DNA from: Brachypodium distachyon
Taxonomy: Eukaryota; Streptophyta; Magnoliopsida; Poales; Poaceae
Direction of reading: 5' to 3'
Assembly: GCF_000005505.3 (NCBI RefSeq)
Contig: NC_016131.3
Location: 50,205,355-50,269,354, forward strand
Length of the DNA: 64,000 nt
Both the position numbers and the translations under genes were made by a program. Below, one piece after another: positions 49,401 through 61,639 of this stretch. Position 1 is the first letter of the stretch; each line of letters starts with the position of its first letter. A model generated the notes under the pieces. It had not been told where the DNA came from and did no database searches. It was given only the letters and a program-made list of their open reading frames with translations.

Positions 49401-52189
49401 GCAGGATAACGACAACTCTTAACTCAAAATCGGGTTTAGGCTTTATGTGGATGCAATCTAGTAGATTTGTGTACGTGAAGTTGATTCACCCAAAGCTTTC
49501 CCAAATGGACTCCCTCTTTATAGTACGGATTTTCCTACGACTCAATAAAATAAAAAGCCGTAAATCCTTATACGCTTTTTTCCTTTTTGAGGGCGATGAA
49601 TCATGTCACAACAATAGTTATCAAATCTGAATACATTTGGCGCACGATTAGTCCACAAGTTATGTTGTCATTAACACCAAAACTCATTAAGGATCGAAAT
49701 GCCCTTTCAAAGTTGTCATGGATGCACCGCTTTTTTATGAAGGCACATTGGTTGTCCCCCACCAAAGTACCCAACCTCGGAGCCAACCTAGAGGCCAGGA
49801 CCTTAGCAACCAGCTTGGCAAAGAAATGTATCAAGCTAGTAGGCCGGTAATCCTTCAAGGTTGCGGCGTCCGGTTTCTTCGGTATTAGCACCAGGAATGC
49901 CTGGTTCAATCCTTGGAAACCGCGCCCACGCAACGAGTGGAGCTTGTCGAAGGCAGCCATCACATCAAACTTCACCAAAGCCCAGCAAGCCTGGAAAAAC
50001 TCAGCGGTAAAGCCGTCAGGCCCCGGCGCCTTGCCGGACGGCATGTGTCTAACCACCTCCCATACCTCGTCCTCCGAGAAGGGAGCGTCCAGGTCCGACA
50101 GGTCGCCCTGGCAGGAACCCAAGAAGTCCAGGTCAAGGGAGAATTGACGATTCTCCGACTCCCCTAAAATGGAGGAGAAATGGTCAAAAGCCGCCTTAGC
50201 CATATCTGCATGATCTGACAGGACAGTGCCATCAACCGACAGGCCATGGATCAGGTTTCGCTGCCTCCGAAAGGAAGTGTGCTGGTGGAAGAAAGTGATG
50301 TTAGCATCACCCTCCTTCAGCCAGGAGATCTTGGCCCGCTGGCGGGCAATGGTGCGCTCAAGCGAGGCGAGACCCAAATAAGCCTGTTTCAACTTAGAGC
50401 GCAGCGCACGCTCCAGCACCGAGAGAAGTCTTGTTTCCATGGCGACATCCGGCCGGAAAATGATTTCCCGCGCGACCAAAAGTTGGCGCTTAACACAGCC
50501 AACATGCTTGTCACTCCAGCCCATTAAGCATCTCGCGGACAGCTTTAGGCGAGCAAAGAGCCATCGAAACGGATCCGATTCCTCAACGTGGGAAGCCCAG
50601 GCGTCAGCCACCACCTTAGAAAAACCCTCGAGCCTAACCCAAAATTTCTCAAATTGGAAGCGCCTACGGCCGCATGGACGTGGCTTGCAATCCAAGAGAA
50701 GTGGGCAGTGGTCGGAGACCACCGTCGAGAGGCAACGCAGAGAACAACTAGGATGGGATTCCTCCCAATCAACTGTGCAGAAGACCCGGTCCAGCCGCAC
50801 AAGGGTGGGAGCCTCTTGCTCATTAGACCACGTATAGCGACGGCCGTGCAAGTAGATCTCCTTCAGCTCACAGTCATTTAGGAAGCGTCGGAAACGTCCC
50901 ATCATACGACGATGAAGATTGCCATTGTTCTTGTCCTCAGCGCGGTAGATCAGATTGAACTCGCCGCAAACCACCCAAGGCCCGGGGTGGAGGTCACGTA
51001 CATCCCGAAGCTTATCAAGAAAAGCGATCTTGTCCGCGTCCGCCGAGGGCCATACACACAGGTCAGCCACCAAGGTGGCCCCTTCGACAGGGTAACGTGT
51101 GCCGTAAGGCAATGCTCCGCAAGGTGGGGGGCGCACAATTGAACGACGCGACTATTCCAGGCAATCAAAACTCCACCATAGTGCCAATCGCCGGCAAGCA
51201 GAAATAATCATCAAAATCCGCGCCCAAGGCATTCATAACCAGATTAGGGGTTACAACAGAGAGTTTGGTTTCTTGTAAACATACAATGGACGCGCCCGTA
51301 GAGGAAACAATGGTCCTAACACCCAACGACGCGCCCCACAATTCAGGCCGCGGACGTTCCACACCAAAAGCTTTGGATCAAATGACATAACAACAAATTG
51401 GGAACACCCGAAAAAACAACAGGGGTCAAGCCTCCACGAGGCGACCACCCAGCAGATCAGATCGTGGCGGTGGCGGACCTCGGAGTGACGCGACGGTCCA
51501 ACCGAAGAGATCCGCGATGGCAGCCACCATGTCCTCCTCCAGGGGAATCTCAAACAGCCTGCGATAAGCGCCAATGGCCTCCTTGGAGGGGACCTCATCC
51601 TCTTTGACAATACCGAGCTTCCGCAGCAGCACCCGCTGGGCATGTTGCTCGGAGTTCAGCCCTGGCGCTTGACCTGCCAACCGGGAGCTTCGTCGAGGCT
51701 GGAAGTCCGGAGCCAGTTGACGGCGGTGTGCAGGGGGGTTCACCAGAAGAGCATCCGAGCGAGACTTGGCCACAACAAGGAATTCACCCAAATTGCGAGG
51801 ACGCGGCGCAACGACCAAAGCGCGCGAAGAGGAGGTGCGAGATCGTCCGTAGTGGATTGGAGGAGACGCGAACCGGGAGGTCGTATCCGTCCGAGGTTCT
51901 CCAACCGAAGCAGCAGGCGAGGAGTGGGAATGAACCGTACGTGGCCCTCCTGAACGGCACTGCGTGGGTGACAACGATCGTGCCCGAGAAGCGCTCAGCA
52001 CAGGCGTCCCGAGAAGCTCCTCCGATGGGGCACAGCTCGGCCCAGGAGTCAAAGAGGCCGCAACGTTTGTCACGTCGTCCTGGGCCTCGGTGCTGCAGCC
52101 CGTCGCGCCCAAGTCCAGCAAGGGAGGTGGGGGCGTGGGCCGAGTGCTGCAGCCTGTGGCGCCCAAGTCCAGCAAGGGAGGAAGAGGTG
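46414..52189 (-). mobile_element. L1-type LINE, about 5.8 kb, defective and nested
   Basis: A 14-bp target duplication TTGCATTTCACTTT lies at 46400-46413 and 52190-52203. On the minus strand the element runs: a Pro/Arg-rich first protein (52175-51426, ending in a RKLGIVKEDEVPSKEAIGAY region); an endonuclease (starting LLVWNVRGLNCGARR; WVVCGEFNLIYR; SDHCPLLLDC); reverse transcriptase (SGKAPGPDGFTAEFF; LYADDVILF at about 48000-47950); and a zinc-binding zf-RVT part (about 47130-46860). Frames shift near 51320, 51160 and 48140, and a solo LTR interrupts the reverse transcriptase at 48380-49709. It therefore cannot encode a working enzyme. The 3' end at the left carries CGAAAAAA. A duplicated about 57-base stretch lies in its 5' leader (about 52090-52185). 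Confidence 0.92.
48380..49709 (-). mobile_element. Solo LTR, 1330 bp, inside the LINE reverse transcriptase
   Basis: On the minus strand it runs from TGAAAGGGCATTTCGATCC to ACCATACCGATCTTACA (TG...CA). The 5-bp duplication AAGTT stands at 48375-48379 and 49710-49714. Removing the insert plus one AAGTT restores the LINE reading CIHDNFMLVQQTARY. A TATAAAAGG on the minus strand near 49146-49160 would be the LTR promoter. A C/G homopolymer of about 16 lies at 48405-48420. No second LTR or internal region is present. Confidence 0.9.
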
Positions 52190-52190
52190 T

Positions 52191-52290
52191 TGCATTTCAC
52201 TTTGAACACTGTCAGTGTGCATTTCACTTTGAACACTGTCAAGTTCTCGTTTATCGGTACCCGCAAAAAAAAGTTCTCGTTTATCGGGAG
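52191..52290. repeat. Two small tandem duplications beside the LINE
   Basis: TGCATTTCACTTTGAACACT occurs at 52191 and again at 52219, and AAGTTCTCGTTTATCGG occurs at 52241 and about 52272. They lie in the resumed part of module copy B. From here to 53500 there is no gene I can support. Confidence 0.75.
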
Positions 52291-52760
52291 CAATTGTTAT
52301 GCCTACTCCCGCTTTGCTTTGACATTTTCATGTTCTGTAACACCAGGTCATCTAACATGCAAGCGAGAGCACTAGATTAACTTTAATGACCGAATAAACC
52401 TCTGTGAATAGCATCATATATAGATGACCATTAATTTCCAAAGTATGCATCAGAATTGTCTCAAGTAAATAAATTAACGGTTTTGCTATTTCTAAGACGA
52501 TAGAGAAATAACTATTTCTAAGTCGACGCTAATAACCATCCGATGCAACATTGAGATTCATGCAAGTATAAATGATGAGAAAATCTTAATTGGATGACTA
52601 TGATCGTTGATTGAGAAATAACTATTTCTAAATCGACTGTGAAATAGACACTCTCATAAATTAATGTTCGAGAACAACCACAACATTTATATGGTAGGTA
52701 CAACAGAGTATTTACTAACTGCCTGTTCTCTTTCCTTCGAAAAAAACCCCTACGTATCTA

Positions 52761-52900
52761 CATCTGGTGCAAAATCATTTTACTTAGTATATATGATATT
52801 CTGTTGTATGTATAGTGTGCAATACTGGAACTCGCATCTGGTGCAAAATAATTTTTCTTAGTATATCTGATGTATGTATAGTGTGCAATACTGGAACTCT
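52761..52900. repeat. About 70-bp tandem duplication
   Basis: CATCTGGTGCAAAAT to TATAGTGTGCAATACTGGAACTC occurs at 52761-52834 and, slightly shortened, at 52835-52900. Confidence 0.85.
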
Positions 52901-53514
52901 AAATGAAAATCACATGTATGTGTGGACATGTCGTTGTAACCGGTCTATTTTAGTAGATCCAAAGGTCTACGTCAACTTATAGTACTAGTGATCAAAATGT
53001 GAGTAGCATTACAGCCAAACGTTGCACATATATATATGATGTATAGCGCCCATCCAGCCCAGGAAGGTGAAAATAATGTTGATTGGCGTGTCATATATGG
53101 TCTTTGAAACGAAGTACTAGATAAGAAGAAAAATTGAAAATGGATTCAGGGATGTGAGGCGTCAGGAAGGAGAGTACCGTTGCTCCGGAGGCCTGATAGT
53201 CACGAGTGCTACCAGTTTGCACTTGGCAGTTGGTTAATTCTCTTGCTGAGATGCCCGGCGAACGGGTTGCTGACAATACCAGCGCCTATTCGCTAAAAAG
53301 TGGATCAGCAAAGGAACATGTCACATTCTGTAACACCACAGCGTGTACTGGGAGAGCGGAGGCTTCGCCGAAGATAGGTCTTCGAGTATGCTATAGATCG
53401 ATCGAGGCCACAGCTGATGGCCTGTGAGATAGTCTTTAATTTGGAGTATTATCGTTGGACCTGCTATTGCGAAACATGTCACTTTTGTTGATCCGTATTA
53501 TTGTTTTTGACATG

Positions 53515-54200
53515 GTTAGGCTCCTCTGGTGAGGCAAGATCATCAAAGAGAAATCCATTGCAAAAACATAAATGCAATATTTAAAATCATTTTGTTGGAG
53601 AGAGACGTCTAATTAGAGACAAAGAGGGAGAGGCGCGTAAGTTGCTAGGTAAGATCAGGAAACAGGACTGACCATTAACGCAATCAAATAAAGTAGCTGC
53701 AAAGTAATGACATTATGCCAAGCGCCCAAGCCTCAATTGATGGAAGGAAGATGTGCGAGCTACTCAATCTGCCTTAGAAGGAAGCACAAACTACATATCC
53801 ATTTTGTTCATTCACACACATGAACACTACTTGCAGCCTTGTAGGGTTTTTTCCTTTGAAATAAATATCATAATGGGAGGAGACGATCATGGGGGAGAAA
53901 ACGTAGCAATGTGAGACGTTGGAAAAGGATCACTTGCATTGGCACAACTTTCTAGACGAATCAACACCTCGGCCGCCACATGCTTGTTCGCGTGTTAGTC
54001 GTAGATCAGGATTCCTGAAGCTGTTTGTTCAATTAATTACTGTACGTCGTCGGTTTTGAGAGCTAGAAACATCTTCTTAATTGCATCCCATGTTGGACAT
54101 TGTCAAGTTGTCAATTTCTCATTTATCGGGAGCAATTGTGCCTACTCCCGCTTTGCTTTGACATCTTCATCTTCATCTAACGCAATCACTTTGGGCTTTA
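53515..54200. repeat. Unrecognised dispersed module, copy C (the most complete)
   Basis: Shares with copy B: GAGACGTCTAATTAGAGACA, GCTGCAAAGTAATGACATTA, CTCAATTGATGG, CCTTAGAAGGAAGCACAAAC, ATTCACACACATGAACACTA, TGTGAGACGTTGGAAAAGG, TTTGAGAGCTAGAAAC and ATTTATCGGGAGCAATTGTG. It shows what copy B looked like before the LINE entered. No long frame is present. Confidence 0.75.
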
Positions 54201-54977
54201 AGAGGCACGCACCAGGGAAGCACAGGGGAAGTGGCAAGGCGCGGAGGTGCTCCATGAGAAGGGCGGCGAGTTGCTGGTCCGATATGGGGGAGCGAACCAT
54301 CGAAAACACAACGATTAATAGTACGATACAAATCACTTTGGGCTTTAATCCCCTAAAACAAGCGCACGCTCAACGTTGAAACATCTCAACATCTACTCAT
54401 TGTGTAGCTAGAAATGTACTACACGGAGGAATGAATGCAGAATAGTACGCAGCCAACAATCTTGGATCATCCATACCACGACCACGATGTATGTGCATAT
54501 ATATATGCCCTTCCAATCAATAGTACTATGTAGTTACAAACTTCATTAGTGACACTCTTTGCAGCTGCTATCAAACATGCACGCCGCAGGTGAGAATAAA
54601 AGAAGAGTAGAAGAAGAAAAGCTGTTAGTGGCATGGAGAGACAAGAGAAGAACAAAACTAGGGACAACTGAGCAAAGAATTTGGGAATAAGAGACACCAG
54701 GAACAAGAAGACCGCTGTTCGATCCAATAAGGCGATAAGGTACACACCTAGGAGTAGTGCAGAAATTTTATTTCGTCCAACACCTAGCTAACTAATTGAA
54801 ATTGTTTTCAATGTATCATGTAAAGTCCAGGAACACCTGACAAGGAGTTGGAGATAACTTGTGTCCTGGTTGGCTCTGTGTTATACTTTTGAATAAAAAC
54901 CCTGCACACTGTCTGCTGTCGATTTCTTCAGTTTCGTCAGTTATGACTTGGCTGGTATTTTCTTCCGTTAGCGTATA

Positions 54978-55090
54978 CTCCCTCCGATCCTAAATTGTTG
55001 TCGAAATATTACATGTATCTAGACATTTTTTAAGAATAGATACATCCATATTTGGACAAATTTGAGTCAAGAATTTAGAATCAGAGCGAG
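54978..55090. mobile_element. Stowaway MITE
   Basis: CTCCCTCCGATCCTAAATTG at the left; the right end (TTAGAATCAGAGCGAG) has decayed. TA lies on both sides. It is nearly identical to the EPSPS intron copy in its first 85 bases. Confidence 0.9.
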
Positions 55091-55478
55091 TAGCTCGCAA
55101 GCATGGCTGCTGGAGCGATCTCGCGGGGACCTTGAGGAGTTGGCGATGAATAACAGAGAGAGAAAAACGGAAAAGCTGCAGCAATTACCCAGCGCAAACT
55201 CTCTTTTTCTTGTTCTGTTTGATCGCCCTCTCGTGTTTCCTATGCTGCGCGCTTGAGTAGATCGAGCAGCAACACGTTCTCTGATCTTCCCGACACCGGA
55301 GCTACCAGGTGAGGGCATCAAGGAGGCCTTTTGCTACCAGGTGAGTAAGCTCTGACTTAGGAGATGAACGGCAAGACGAACCGGCCACTGATGGAGACTC
55401 GCGAAGGAAATGAAAAGACAGATAAAGTAACAGCTTGTTGTGCAACATCAATTTTGGTCGTTTCTAGAAATTAATGTA

Positions 55479-55602
55479 CTCCCTCCGTCCAATAAAAGAT
55501 GTCTCAGGTTTGTTAAAATTTGGATGTATATAGATATGACTTAGTGTATAGATCTATTCAAGTTTAGTTAAAGTTGAGACATCCTTTGTTGGAGGAAGGG
55601 AG
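55479..55602. mobile_element. Stowaway MITE
   Basis: CTCCCTCCGTCCAATAAAAG mirrors a right end of TTTGTTGGAGGAAGGGAG, with TA on both sides (55477-55478 and 55603-55604). Same subfamily as the copy at 27419. Confidence 0.9.
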
Positions 55603-56149
55603 TATCAAACTTCAGTTAATTATGATATACCGAATTCTAACAATGGGATTGAGAAGTTAAAGGTTCCGCTCAAAATAAAAAAAATTCCTTTCGTTCTTGC
55701 GACGCGGGGTCACTCTAACTAAAGACAAGTAGACAATCTGCTTAAGCGGAATTGGAAGGGTAGTTCAAAATGCAGTTTTTGTTTCTCTATATGTATGGTC
55801 AATAGTCCAAATATATTATAATCTTTATTTCTCTTGCGATGTTTCTCGTATGTTTGGGTTGGGGTTAACAAAAAGTTGAGGGCACTTATTTTGAAACCCA
55901 CGTGGGCAATATGATAAAGATGTACTCAGTAGCTGTGTAAGGCTGACGTACAAGCACATAGATTCATCGTCGTCACTTTTGTGGTTCGACCGGTAAATAT
56001 GAGAGGGCAAATAAGTAGTAGTACTAAAATAAAAAAAGGAAGGATGATAAAAACTCACACAAGATGGACAAATAAGTACTAAAACCTGCCGCGTACATAT
56101 GATGCGAATGAAACATGCATGCATGTGTTTAAATTACTGATGGGATGAA

Positions 56150-56340
56150 CTCAACAGAAATGAATGGCATGCCAACCTTCAATTGAAGCTACGTCCCTTC
56201 TCCTACATATGTAGGATGTGCTAGCTAGTACCTACTCTCCGCCTTAGCAGGAAGCACAAACTCGTTCGTTCACACATGAACACTATGTGTACTTGTATGT
56301 TTTTCCTTTGAAATAAACATGGGAGCTAGTGATAGCTTTG
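56150..56340. repeat. Unrecognised dispersed module, copy D (short)
   Basis: ATGCCAACCTTCAATTGAAG, CCCTTCTCCTACATATG, CTCTCCGCCTTAGCAGGAAG, CACAAACTCGTTCGTTCACA and TTTTCCTTTGAAATAAACAT match copies B, C and E. A further linked stretch, GGAAGGAGAG to GTGCTACCAGCCTGCACTTG at 56459-56524, matches 53164-53225 near copy C. Confidence 0.7.
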
Positions 56341-56962
56341 GCCAGGAGATTAACACACGGACACAATGAACACACATATGCTTTTTGGTACCGCACAGCA
56401 CTCGTTCCTTTTCTCTTGTCACTTAACCACACTCAGCAAATAAATTAGGGAGTAGGAAGCGCCGGGAAGGAGAGGGCTGTTACTCTGTAGGCCTAGCAGC
56501 CTCGGGTGCTACCAGCCTGCACTTGTTTTCTTGCATGCTGATCTCTGACAAATAGATTCCTGACGTACGAACACCTATTTGGCGCGCATGCTCATCCTGT
56601 GAGTCGAGAATTAGCAACTGGACATGCCACCATCCTCCTTGATGAGCGAATTAGAATTCTGAGTGAAGGTGGTGAAACATGTGAAGTATGAAGATCTAGA
56701 ACGCAATCGTTATAGATCATATATATACGTACATGTAGGTACTGGCAGTTCTCTAAAAAGACCCTAAAGATGGAAATACAAAAACCCTTATGAAAAGGAT
56801 ACAAATCTATATGCTGAATCCTGAGTGTTGATTGACAAAATTGTGCTTTGGACTGGGCTGCAAATATGGAACACATATATCAGTACCACGTCACCGCAAC
56901 CGGGCGTGAGAAATTAATGTGTATGCCCGAACCAAATGTCGTTGTGTGCCCACACTCAAGTA

Positions 56963-57179
56963 CTCTCTCTGTTTCAAAATATCTATACCATTGAGATTGT
57001 CTTAAGTCAAAGTTTGATCAAGTTTGTAGGTAAAAAACAGCAACATATAAAACACCAAACTAATATCATTAGGACTACGTACTATCAAATCTATTTTCAT
57101 ATTGTATTTGTTTGGTATTGTATATGTTGGTATTTTTTCATATACAAACTCCATCAAAGTTGACATAATTGGCTTTCTA
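56963..57179. mobile_element. Left part of a MITE split by the CACTA element
   Basis: CTCTCTCTGTTTCAAAATATC, with TA before it, mirrors GATATTAAGAAACGGAGGGAG at 63540-63560. Only these two pieces together make an element with two ends. The CACTA insertion lies between them, and CTA at 57177-57179 and 63518-63520 may be its 3-bp target duplication. Confidence 0.65.
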
Positions 57180-57957
57180 TTGGGTCTTTGCTGGCGGCCC
57201 CGAGAAAAGCCGCCGGCAAAGGATCGGCCGCCGGCAAATTCTTCGAAAAGCCGTCGGCAAATGAAGGCCGCCGGCAAAGAGCCCCTACACGTGGGCCCGC
57301 ATGCGAGGTTAACGGCGGGCGAAACGGCCGGCGGTGGAAGAAAAAAAATATCTTTGCCGGCGGCCACCACAAAAAAGCCGCCGGCAAAGAGATTCGTTTT
57401 TCCCGAACAACCCGTTCAAATTTGGACACGCGCGCACGAATTTAAGAAAAAAAAATAACCCTTTGCCGGCGGTCCCGCAAAATGCTGCCGGAAAAGGCTT
57501 CTTTGCCGGCGGCCCCGCAAAATGCCGCCGGCAAAGAGTTTTCCAGTTTTTTTTTGAGAAACACAGTACAAACGCAGACGCTCACAACACGTGCGTACAC
57601 TCACCCCTATGAACGCACACACGCACACCCTACCCCTATGAACACCTCCGAAAGACTTGGCCGATAGATCTTGAGAGATTGACGAAGTCACCGCAGGCGG
57701 CTCGCTGTTGACGGGTACGTCACCCACCACTGAAAGAATAGCGCCGGTTAAATCCTGGAAAAAATCCAGGGAAATGTGACACCCATGTCAAGTCTAGGAC
57801 TTTGATCTGGGTGAGCTGGTTCCACCACAAGGAACCAGACCACCTGAGTTAGGCTCAGTTCACTTTTTTTTCTTCTAGTTTTTACTTTATTTATTCACAA
57901 AACATTTGGGTTTTCCTGTCAGTTTAGACTTGCTTTTTATTCTATTAGGACATTTGA

Positions 57958-58196
57958 ACATGAAAAACCAAAAATCTACCCAATTTCTTAAAGAATTCTG
58001 CTCGGTCCGTCCGAATTGCGACTTCCCCCCCCTAAGTCCGGAACTTCCGTGCGGGTTAGTCTAGTTTGTGAAGGAAGTGCAACCTCAGATACTTGGATTG
58101 TGTTTTCCTCTTAACACCATTTTTATGAACCCATTTGATGACATCATCCAAGATTTCAAGTTCTCTGGATTATTCGTCGTGTGATTTCAGGCATCG
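57958..58196. repeat. About 235-bp direct repeat within the CACTA element, second copy at 58301-58536
   Basis: ACATGAAAAACCAAAAA, TCCGTCCGAATTGCGACTT, CCCCCCTAAGTCCGGAAC, GTGAAGGAAGTGCAACCTC and TCCAAGATTTCAAGTTCTCT occur in both copies at constant spacing (offset 343 bases), with about one difference per 15 bases. Confidence 0.9.
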
Positions 58197-59193
58197 CCCT
58201 CTCCTGCGGGCCTCGTGGCGTCTCCGGGCTAGCTTTTCACCAAAACTTGTGTTCTCAAGTCACTTTACTCTATACCTTTGTGTTGTACTAGCACATGGGG
58301 ACATGAAAAACCAAAAAGCTACCCAAGTCCTCAAAGGATTCTGCTCCGTCCGTCCGAATTGCGACTTTTCCCCCCTAAGTCCGGAACGTTCTTGCGGGTT
58401 AGTCTAGTTTGTGAAGGAAGTGCAACCTCAGATTCTTGAATTGTGTTTTCCTCTTAACACCATCTCTATGTACCCATTTGATGACATGATCCAAGATTTC
58501 AAGTTCTCTAGACCATCTTTTGTGTGATTTGAGGCTCGCCTTCAGGGTTTGGATGTCGTGTACCACGTGCAGCCACATGGTAAACTACCATAACCAAACG
58601 ACCAAGATTATCTGCCGCAATGAGAGCCTGGCGACGAGTTTTTCCAAGAAGCTGGCGGGGACATAAGTGATTTCGTGGTACGGTATACTGATTCTCCGGG
58701 CACGGAAGTAGACAATGACGGTGAAGGTGACGAGGTTGATGGTGATGGTGACGACGACAATGAAGAACATGCCAATGTTGATAGTGATGTTGAGAGTGAT
58801 CTTGATGCGGCTCTTCTAGTTGATCCTGATGACGAAGACTACACCACATGCCCATACTTAGTTGTTTCTTTTGTTTACATCAAGTTGTAATCTGTCCTAC
58901 TTAATTAGTTAGTTCGTTGAATCCCAACTTTACTGTATTGTACATCAAGTTGTTTCATTTGTTTACATTTAGTTGGTGTTTCTTTTATTTACATCAAGAT
59001 GTTATTTCATTTGTTTACATCTAGTTGTATAATCCGTCCTACTTAATTAGTTAGTTCGTTGAATCTCAACTTTACTTGTATTGTACATAAAGTTGTTTCA
59101 TTTGTTTACATCAAGTTGTTGTTTTATTTTTTACATTTACTTGTATAATCCGTACTAACTTATTCACTTTTCCTCATGGCAGGTGATTGAACC

Positions 59194-61133
59194 ATGGTGG
59201 GCGGGCGTAGTGCCTCTTAGAGGCGTGTCGAAGAGCTATACCCTCCGCCTAAAGTGAAGGCCAAACCCCCGAAGAAAACCGTTGCATGTAAAGCAAAGGG
59301 CAAAGCCAAGAGGGAGCCCTCTCCCTCGCCGCCGCCACTCGATCCACTGTACGATCCTGAGGATGACAGGGAGGAGGAGATTCAGGAGGAGGTGCGGGAG
59401 ATGGAGATGGAGGCGGGGGACTTTGGTGAGGACGAGCTGCAGGATCACTCTGTTGGTACCTCCGCGGGAGCCTCGGCGGGGGCTGCCTCCAGCTCTGGTA
59501 CAGACAAAGTGTACCAACGTGGTCCTACTCGTCTCCCCACCAAGCGGCCCTCTTGTGAAGCTGAGAAGCCGGTCATTCATCCAACAACCAAGATGTACCT
59601 TTCTTGATCTTAGAATTTAGTTTACATCAAATTGTTGTTTCATTTATTAACTGCAATTGACTTGTCTTATCCTTGTGCAGGGGTTGGATGGTTTGTTGCA
59701 GCCGGGTGTTTTACGATGCAACCCAAGGCTGTGCTTGGGGTCCTCCTCAAGGACCACTTCCCTGGCATGGTTCTTCTTGAAGGAAAAGAGGAGCCAGAGG
59801 TAGCTCGGACATGGGCACACTACGTGGCCCGACCGGACTTTCAAGATAGAGAGAATATGGTGTATGCGAACAAAGCCGAGCGGGTGAAGGGCGAATTCTG
59901 GGTAAGTCGCCTTCGCACAATGCATACATTAGTCAGAACAATTGTAATGCAAAATATATAACTCATGAATGGATCCGTTTTGTATAATTGCAGCGGTTCT
60001 TCAAGCTGGCGGAAGGCATTGATGATGCAAAAATTGCACGGCACTTCGAGGCAAGTGTGAAGAAGGCATTGTCCGAGATGTTCTATCACGCGCGTGTCTA
60101 CGCCGTGAGGAAGTACTATGCCTAAGTGAAGAAACAGAAATTGGACAAGGCACAATGTATCATGACGCATCTCGAGCACGAAAAGTACATGCAGGTAAAG
60201 TTAAATAAAGTGCATTTCCTTGCTTAATAAGGGCTAAGGCTTAACTTCTTCGTGTTTGGGCTTGTACTTGTTCATTTAGGTTCCTCCGCACTGGTGCGTC
60301 TCGCACTTAAATGCCTGGAAGGCGCTGGTGGACTTGTGGTGCAGCCCGGAGTACGTGGAGACTCACGGGCTCCTTAGGGAGAGGAGGTTGGCGAACCCAA
60401 GTGGAATGCACCATCAAGGGAGCGTGAACCTGCACGGCTACATCAACAACTATGTATGTGTTTTTCTCCCAAAAAGATCTTCATGTGCGAGCCTCACCCC
60501 TAACTATCTTGTTGTTGCTTGTTGTTTCATGCGAAGTCTCATCTGGATAAAGAACGCCTCACCAGTTTCACGGCCGTTGACTGCGCCCTCAGGGGAAAGG
60601 CGAGCACCGTGTCGGAGTACAGTGCGAACGCCCCGCCCGAAGCCTACGCCACCCCGGCTGACCATGCCAAGGTTACAGGCTACGCGGAGGTGTTTGAGGA
60701 GGTGCACGGCCCCGGGACTGATCCTAGCCAGCACGACCTGGATGTGGAAGTGGTCGTGAGGGCAGGAGGAGGCATGAAGCACGGTAGGCTGGTCTTCGGG
60801 AATGGAACCATTGATCCGAGCACCATTCCCGGCCTACCTCACCTGAAGGCTACTTCCATGAGCTCGAGTGCTAGTATACGCAGTTGTCCAGGTGCACGGC
60901 AGTTCTCACAGCAGGTTAGTTGTTCTTCATTCACCAGCTTGTGTCTTTTCGCATTTCATTGTAACGACAATGAACTTGTAATGGCATTGCAGGAGGTGGA
61001 GATTATGGTGGCGGCTCAGGTGCAGGCTCAGAGGCAGGCTCAGGATGCTCAGATCCAGGCTCAGGTGGCAGCTCAGGTCCAGGCTCAGATGCAGGCTCAG
61101 ATGGCTCAGATGCAGGCCGCACCGAGAGCTTAG
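59194..61133 (+). pseudogene. CACTA-encoded plant transposon protein (Transposase_24-like), broken
   Basis: Exon-like blocks follow one another in order: 59194-59595 (lysine/proline-rich start, then acidic EEEIQEEVREMEME), about 59681-59901 (DHFPGMVLLEGKEEPEVART), about 59994-60194 (RFFKLAEGIDDAKIARHFE), about 60280-60452 (VPPHWCVSHLNAWKALVDLW), about 60536-60913 (GYAEVFEEVHGPGTDPSQHD) and about 60994-61133. The order and motifs fit the second gene of plant En/Spm-type elements. In-frame stops at 59218-59220 and 60123-60125 break it. The last block is a CAGGCTCAG repeat coding an Ala/Gln-rich tail (AAQVQAQRQAQDAQ). Intron limits are approximate. Confidence 0.7.
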
Positions 61134-61639
61134 TACGACCACCGTAGGGTATGTTTACCGCACATAATAGCCAAGAAAGCATGGTATTAGTTCCGTAACT
61201 GCAACTCTTTGTCTTTTCAATATGCAACCGTACCTCGCCGCCACCTCTCAAGAGCAGCCTACAGCACCACCGCCGTTCGACTTGGCGTTTGTCAATCTCC
61301 AGATTGAGCATGCTCCACAACCTTCTCCACAGACTCCGGTGAGTTCACTCGAAACATTTCAATCTCCATTCATGACTTTTCTTACTTTCGTTGAGGGTTG
61401 GGGTCAATGCCTAATCATCTGTGCAACAGCATCAATCCGGCCGTGGCTCGAACGACCCTTCTTCACACGCAAGCCTTGCTGGAGGTAACCCTCCTGGCCA
61501 GTCACCTGCTCCTAGGCACTGACTCGGGTAAGTTGCCACAAACTTGTCTCATCTCGAGGTCCGTTGTTTTGAAAACTTACTTTTTTGTCTCCACACATAG
61601 AACTGCGTAACGTAGCATCACATAGTGACATAGATCACC

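Noticed and set aside
49601..51136. 511-residue frame as a host gene
   Set aside because: It contains endonuclease and reverse transcriptase motifs of the LINE and ends inside the inserted LTR.
61000..61135. CRISPR-like or satellite reading of the CAGGCTCAG repeat
   Set aside because: The units are contiguous without spacers and lie in frame at the end of the transposon gene; this is eukaryotic DNA.
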